Shown here in pieces: positions 6,484-10,229 of a stretch of 10,229 nt of DNA. Position numbers and translations under genes: made by a program. Each line of letters begins with the position of its first letter. The stretch's first letter is position 1. Under the pieces are notes generated by a model that searched no databases, had not been told where the DNA came from, and saw only the letters and a list, made by a program, of their open reading frames with translations. The stretch comes from CAJXWH01 sp964343365 (GTDB lineage: Bacteria > Pseudomonadota > Gammaproteobacteria > Arenicellales > UBA868), in contig CAYFJI010000069.1 of NCBI GenBank assembly GCA_964343365.1, positions 1 through 10,229 of the forward strand, read 5' to 3'.

Positions 6484-9483
6484 TCAAAATCTGTCTAATG
6501 TAAAAGGGCTGATACCTGGCACTTGCTTTTTTGTCAAAACAGATTCTGCTGTCATCTGACCTAGCAGAGGACCTAAGGTAACACCGTTCACACTAACTAA
6601 ATTATAAAAACCCGGAACCTGCTTTGACTCACCCAATATAGGTGCGCCATCAACACTTACGTTCATAGCGGCCCAAGATCTAATGACTTGAATCTCATTA
6701 AGCTTTGGAATGACTTGTTTAGCAACCCAAAGATTGCCTTCAAGGCTTTCTTTCAGGACTACTGGACGTTTAGTCTCGGAATCTAGACTGGCTCGCCAAC
6801 CACCGCCAATAATGAAGTTACCATTAGCCACTTGCTTTAGAGTAAGGTGTCGATCTGCATATGCTAACAATTGATCCGCAAAATGAGCCACGGGTTCAGT
6901 GACTATCATCTGTATGGGGTGCGGTCTCGCCGGTAATGCAATACCAACCATTTTGGCGATTAGAGCAGACCAACCTCCAGCAGCATTAACAATTTGACCT
7001 GTCTTGATATTTCCTTTAGATGTTTTGATCTCAAAACAGTCATGGTTCTTAATTATTTCCAACACATTGGTTTGCTTGAAAAGCCTGACACCATGCGAGA
7101 AACACGTATTCAGAACAGCCGGTGTTGCATACATTGGATTGATCTTGCCCTCCTCAGGACACCATGCACCACCAATCATTTTCTCAGACAAATATGGAGC
7201 CCGATCCATTAAATCTGTCCTAGAAATGAGATCAACATCAATTCCTAAGCTGCGCTCCATTGCGGTCTTACTTTCAAGACGCCGAATCTGATCTGTATTT
7301 TCGGCAACCATGAGACCTCCTGATATTTTTATGCCGAGATCTTGATTCAATTTTTTTTCTAATTCACACCATAATTTCGTAGATTCCTTCTGCAGAGGAA
7401 GAACTTGGCACGCTGGCGTTAGTTGGGTCGCAGAGTCCATAGAAAAATCATACGCCAATAGTTGAACATGTAAGCTTCCGGCGTTGTTTCCAGAAGCCTC
7501 GCCATTTGGTTCTCCTCGATCAATAAGAATCACGTCCTTACCACTGGATGCCAAAGCATCAGCCGTACAAGTACCAAGAATGCCGGCACCTATAATAGCT
7601 ATTTCGCTCTCTGCCAAACTAGAATTTGCAGAAAAAAAGGATGACTTTTCAGCTAATCTGGCTGTTTCAAAACCCTCTGTTTCTGCGCTCCACTCCGTTT
7701 TTACTTGTGCAATGCTTCCCACCGGAAGTGGTTTGACTGGACTTTGAGGAGCAAACCAAGAAAACTGATCTGGTATTTTTTTCTCATGATACTCCAAAAG
7801 TTTTACTACGGATGACCCACAGTAACGACCCTGACAGCGACCCATTCCGACGCGAGTCATCTTTTTCACCGAAGCAACATCAGTGGCGCCAGCTTTGATA
7901 GCGTTCATAACTTTGAAACTAGTGATATCTTCGCACCGACATATAATTACGTCGCCACGTGAAAAAAGATGATTTTCAGTCTTTGGGCTACTAAAAAGTG
8001 TCCATAGGGCGTGCTGAAATTCTAAGTGTGAAGTAGTATTCCGCTTGGCTAACTTAATTTCACGTGGATCATCATTTCCTTTTTTAAGATTCCTGGCAAC
8101 AGAGGCTCCTGCTAATGTTCCCTGCGCCAAGGCAAATTGTGATCCCAACACCTCTCCAGAGTCTCCTACAGAAAAAACACCGGGACAACTTGTAGCGCCA
8201 TTAGCCTGCCGTGCCACTACTAGACTATCAATCTCCCTCTTATAGTCATGGCTACAACGCAATAGTTTAGTTATTTCTGTATTCGGCGTAAATCCATATC
8301 CCACACAGACTGTATCAACGTCAAATTTCTTTTCGGTACCACGGATAGTTTCACCATTTGGATTGATAGCGACTACTCGAGCACTCTCCACACAATCACT
8401 ACCCTGCGCATCCACTAACACATGGTCATACAGCATTGGCACCCTAGCAAACCTTAGTTTCGCTATGTAAACCAACCCCTTCAACATTAAAGCGGGCGAC
8501 CTAATGAAAGATTTAAGCAACGCACTTAAATTGCACCATCTATGAGGTCGTGCTATTTCGACTACTGCTACTACCGTTACTCCCTCTTTTACCAATTCTG
8601 ACGCTACCTGAAGATTTAATGGTCCATTACCACATATAAGCACCTTTGATCCCGGCTTCACTCTGTATGCTCGTATCAAAGTCTGAACCGCGCCAGTCGT
8701 CATAAATCCTGGTAATGTCCAACCCGGAACAGGAAAAGGTTTTTCGTAGGCGCCTGTTGCAACGATTATTTGTTTGGCGACTATGTCATAGTTTTTCCTG
8801 TTTCGGACAACTTTCACTTCAAAACTATCTTTATTCTTAACTACACTCCACACCATTGTCGTACTATAGATTGATACATCTAGAGTCCGACAAATGTCTA
8901 TCAGAGATCTCCCCTCTTCGGCCTGCCCATCTAATGTCTTTTTTTGTATTGAACTGCTGTTGATTGCGAGTTGTTTGAAATACTGACCTCCAGGCAACAC
9001 CCTTTCATCTAAAACTATAGTCTCCACACCTGCTCGTGCAGCAGAAATAGCGCTTGCAAGTCCGCCTGGTCCTGCACCAATTACCACCAATTCGCAACTC
9101 TCTGGAAAACGATCACTTTCGTCACATCTTTCTACCACGGTATCCTCAGTCGAGCAAATCGAGGGAGCGTAATTCTGACTAGTAACAGTCATACCATCTT
9201 TAACAGATGCAAGACACGCCCGTTGCGACGAATGTCCATCTATGGTGACCAAGCACTCAAAACAAGTACCCATTCCACAGTAAATTCCTCTCGGCTGATC
9301 ATCACGACTTTTTCGGAAAGATTTAAGGCCCGAAGCAATTAATGCAGCGGCTACGGACTCTCCATCACGCCCAACATAAGGCTTATCATCAAATAGGAAA
9401 TGAACTAACTTGACCTCATTAGTTAAGCGATCACGATTAAGCCAATTCGGGTAATTATCTACATTTTTTTTCAATTTGTTCAT
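6484..9483 (-). CDS. HcnABC-like four-domain fusion: [2Fe-2S] / FAD reductase / BFD [2Fe-2S] / DAO amine oxidase
   Basis: One 999-residue chain joins parts normally made as three subunits. Residues about 22-100: ferredoxin-like domain (Fer2_4 type) with C69, C74, C77 and C90. Residues 130-470: Pyr_redox-type domain with FAD motif GAGPGG (136-141) and second nucleotide site GNGPLN (285-290), as in HcnB/OoxA. Residues 511-565: BFD-like [2Fe-2S] domain with C515, C517, C550 and C555. PVKPLPVGSIA (582-592) matches the usual HcnB/OoxA C-terminus. Residues 626-985: DAO domain with GAGILG (632-637), NAAGGWS and the SVNGVTLGP C-terminal motif. Hydrogen cyanide synthase, opine oxidases and D-hydroxyproline dehydrogenase use this set of domains to dehydrogenate an amino or imino acid and pass electrons to the respiratory chain. 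No GCV_T domain is present, so it is not the sarcosine oxidase alpha subunit. The ATG has no Shine-Dalgarno site. Substrate unknown. Confidence 0.95.
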   Translation of the reverse strand: MNKLKKNVDNYPNWLNRDRLTNEVKLVHFLFDDKPYVGRDGESVAAALIASGLKSFRKSRDDQPRGIYCGMGTCFECLVTIDGHSSQRACLASVKDGMTVTSQNYAPSICSTEDTVVERCDESDRFPESCELVVIGAGPGGLASAISAARAGVETIVLDERVLPGGQYFKQLAINSSSIQKKTLDGQAEEGRSLIDICRTLDVSIYSTTMVWSVVKNKDSFEVKVVRNRKNYDIVAKQIIVATGAYEKPFPVPGWTLPGFMTTGAVQTLIRAYRVKPGSKVLICGNGPLNLQVASELVKEGVTVVAVVEIARPHRWCNLSALLKSFIRSPALMLKGLVYIAKLRFARVPMLYDHVLVDAQGSDCVESARVVAINPNGETIRGTEKKFDVDTVCVGYGFTPNTEITKLLRCSHDYKREIDSLVVARQANGATSCPGVFSVGDSGEVLGSQFALAQGTLAGASVARNLKKGNDDPREIKLAKRNTTSHLEFQHALWTLFSSPKTENHLFSRGDVIICRCEDITSFKVMNAIKAGATDVASVKKMTRVGMGRCQGRYCGSSVVKLLEYHEKKIPDQFSWFAPQSPVKPLPVGSIAQVKTEWSAETEGFETARLAEKSSFFSANSSLAESEIAIIGAGILGTCTADALASSGKDVILIDRGEPNGEASGNNAGSLHVQLLAYDFSMDSATQLTPACQVLPLQKESTKLWCELEKKLNQDLGIKISGGLMVAENTDQIRRLESKTAMERSLGIDVDLISRTDLMDRAPYLSEKMIGGAWCPEEGKINPMYATPAVLNTCFSHGVRLFKQTNVLEIIKNHDCFEIKTSKGNIKTGQIVNAAGGWSALIAKMVGIALPARPHPIQMIVTEPVAHFADQLLAYADRHLTLKQVANGNFIIGGGWRASLDSETKRPVVLKESLEGNLWVAKQVIPKLNEIQVIRSWAAMNVSVDGAPILGESKQVPGFYNLVSVNGVTLGPLLGQMTAESVLTKKQVPGISPFTLDRF

Positions 9484-9551
9484 GAGAATACTGATCTGTA
9501 GGCATGCAAAGCAACAGCGGGCAACGCTAAAATATTAACCCCTTCGCCCAT
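9480..9551 (-). CDS. possible 23-residue ORF overlapping the fusion gene start (ATGA)
   Basis: Between the M20 gene and the fusion oxidoreductase the minus strand has an ATG at 9551 opening 23 codons (MGEGVNILALPAVALHAYRS and three more) that end in TGA at 9482-9480. This stop overlaps the fusion ATG as ATGA, a common arrangement for translational coupling. There is no Shine-Dalgarno site before the small ORF, and its sequence matches nothing I know, so chance is quite possible. Confidence 0.22.
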   Translation of the reverse strand: MGEGVNILALPAVALHAYRSVFS

Positions 9552-9571
9552 TTTGAAAGTATATTGAAAGG

Positions 9572-10229
9572 TTAGCTGTTAAGTCCAACAAGCGATTCGA
9601 CAGCACCAATGTGTATCGCTGCTGCATCTACCAATTCAGCAATCTGAATCGACTCATTCGGCGCATGCCCTTCAGAACTTTGACCCGGTCCAGTGTTCAA
9701 GATCTCGATCTTATCTCCAGAAAAGTGCCTCCCATCAAAGGCTCCTATTGGTGTCAAGAATCGAGGTTTTCTATCTAGTTTTGTAGCAATTGCTTTAGAA
9801 AAAGCTCTAACTCCAGGACCTGTAGACTTGCCTTCAAAGCCATTTGTTCCAACAAGAAGTTCAAGCTGATAGCTGTCTTGAGGCTCTCCAGACTGATCCA
9901 GCACCTCCTGAATTTCATTTAATGCCTCATTAACGTCTTCACTGGGAAGTAATCTTCGGTCGATTTCTGCTATAGCTTGTTGAGGAACTACGTTGGTATT
10001 AGTTCCTCCCTGTATTTTTCCGACGTTCACCGTGGATGAGATTTTTCCCTTCTTTCGAATTGAAAGTTTGTGGAACAATTTTGTTTCGAGCAACCATAAA
10101 ATTCGAACTAAACGGTCAATCGCATTGTCGGCAGAGCTTGGATCACCGGCGTGACCGCCTGTTCCATAAGTTGTGATCTGCACCCACATCACACCTCTTT
10201 CATCAATTAACAAATCATTTGACGTTGGA
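9572..10229 (-). CDS. M20-family metallopeptidase/deacylase (C-terminal part, runs off right edge)
   Basis: The C-terminal 218 residues of an ArgE/DapE/CPG2-type zinc hydrolase; the frame is open to the end of the window, so the N-terminal metal-binding and catalytic residues are not seen. The visible part starts with PTSND, in the place of the family's G-E-P-T stretch, then the dimerisation domain GVMWVQITTYGTGGHAG with its conserved histidine (H26 of this fragment), VNVGKIQGGTNTNVVP and AEIDRRLLPSED. It closes with GPGQSSEGHAPNESIQI, whose histidine (H188) is the usual late zinc ligand. Members hydrolyse N-acyl amino acids, dipeptides or related amides. It lies 88 bp upstream of the fusion oxidoreductase on the same strand, probably as one operon, and may release that enzyme's substrate. 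Family firm, substrate open. Confidence 0.93.
   Translation of the reverse strand, partial: PTSNDLLIDERGVMWVQITTYGTGGHAGDPSSADNAIDRLVRILWLLETKLFHKLSIRKKGKISSTVNVGKIQGGTNTNVVPQQAIAEIDRRLLPSEDVNEALNEIQEVLDQSGEPQDSYQLELLVGTNGFEGKSTGPGVRAFSKAIATKLDRKPRFLTPIGAFDGRHFSGDKIEILNTGPGQSSEGHAPNESIQIAELVDAAAIHIGAVESLVGLNS

Noticed and set aside
6994..8245. Several plus-strand ORFs of 66-95 codons opposite the fusion gene
   Set aside because: They are antisense to strongly conserved domains, lack ribosome sites and have no recognisable product.
6484..9483. Identification of the fusion protein as sarcosine oxidase alpha subunit
   Set aside because: Length and N-terminal ferredoxin-like plus FAD layout are similar, but sarcosine oxidase alpha ends in a GCV_T folate-binding domain, while this protein has a BFD [2Fe-2S] domain and a complete DAO domain.

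Overview
The window reads as accessory or metabolic chromosome of an AT-rich proteobacterium. The best lineage clue is the glutamate dehydrogenase at 1182-2588, which follows the alphaproteobacterial NAD-type pattern closely (PVKGGIRY, MTYKCAL, NVPAPDVGTGEREMAWM and HIRFGRMQRR motifs). The truncated ABC exporter at the left edge also looks like the alphaproteobacterial form. Low GC suggests an alphaproteobacterium with AT-rich DNA, possibly an uncultivated or marine one; this is inference, not proof. No phage, insertion sequence, CRISPR, tRNA or rRNA was seen.

Layout, left to right. 1-892 (minus) is the N-terminal membrane half of an ABC exporter whose ATPase half lies outside the window. It is divergent from a catabolic-type glutamate dehydrogenase (plus). 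Next come a 69-residue protein of unknown function and an 87-codon start-less remnant that carries the natural C-terminal end of a PhoX/DUF839 phosphatase, so this spot has lost a gene. Convergent to it on the minus strand is an exported MORN-repeat protein. A 452-bp non-coding gap follows. Then a plus-strand group: a SufE-like sulfur acceptor (GTG start), a possible 27-residue leader ORF, a TauD/TfdA-type Fe(II)/2-oxoglutarate dioxygenase and a small PPOX-fold flavin/F420 oxidoreductase. Convergent to this group and reading leftward from the right edge are the C-terminal part of an M20 metallopeptidase/deacylase and a 999-residue oxidoreductase.

The 999-residue protein is the most notable gene. 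In one chain it carries a ferredoxin-like [2Fe-2S] domain, an FAD/NAD-type reductase domain, a BFD-type [2Fe-2S] domain and a DAO-family FAD amine oxidase domain, in the order HcnA-HcnB-HcnC. This is the set of parts usually encoded by three genes in hydrogen cyanide synthase, opine oxidases and D-hydroxyproline dehydrogenase. With the M20 hydrolase directly upstream, the likely theme is hydrolysis of an N-acyl or peptide-like compound followed by dehydrogenation of the released amino or imino acid. The dioxygenase, the PPOX protein and glutamate dehydrogenase fit a broader role in using nitrogen or sulfur compounds, but no substrate can be read from the sequence.

Two recurring small-scale features deserve a look. 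The dioxygenase and the fusion oxidoreductase both lack an evident Shine-Dalgarno site, and both are preceded by a tiny ORF ending 4 nt before, or overlapping (ATGA), the start codon. This is compatible with translational coupling.
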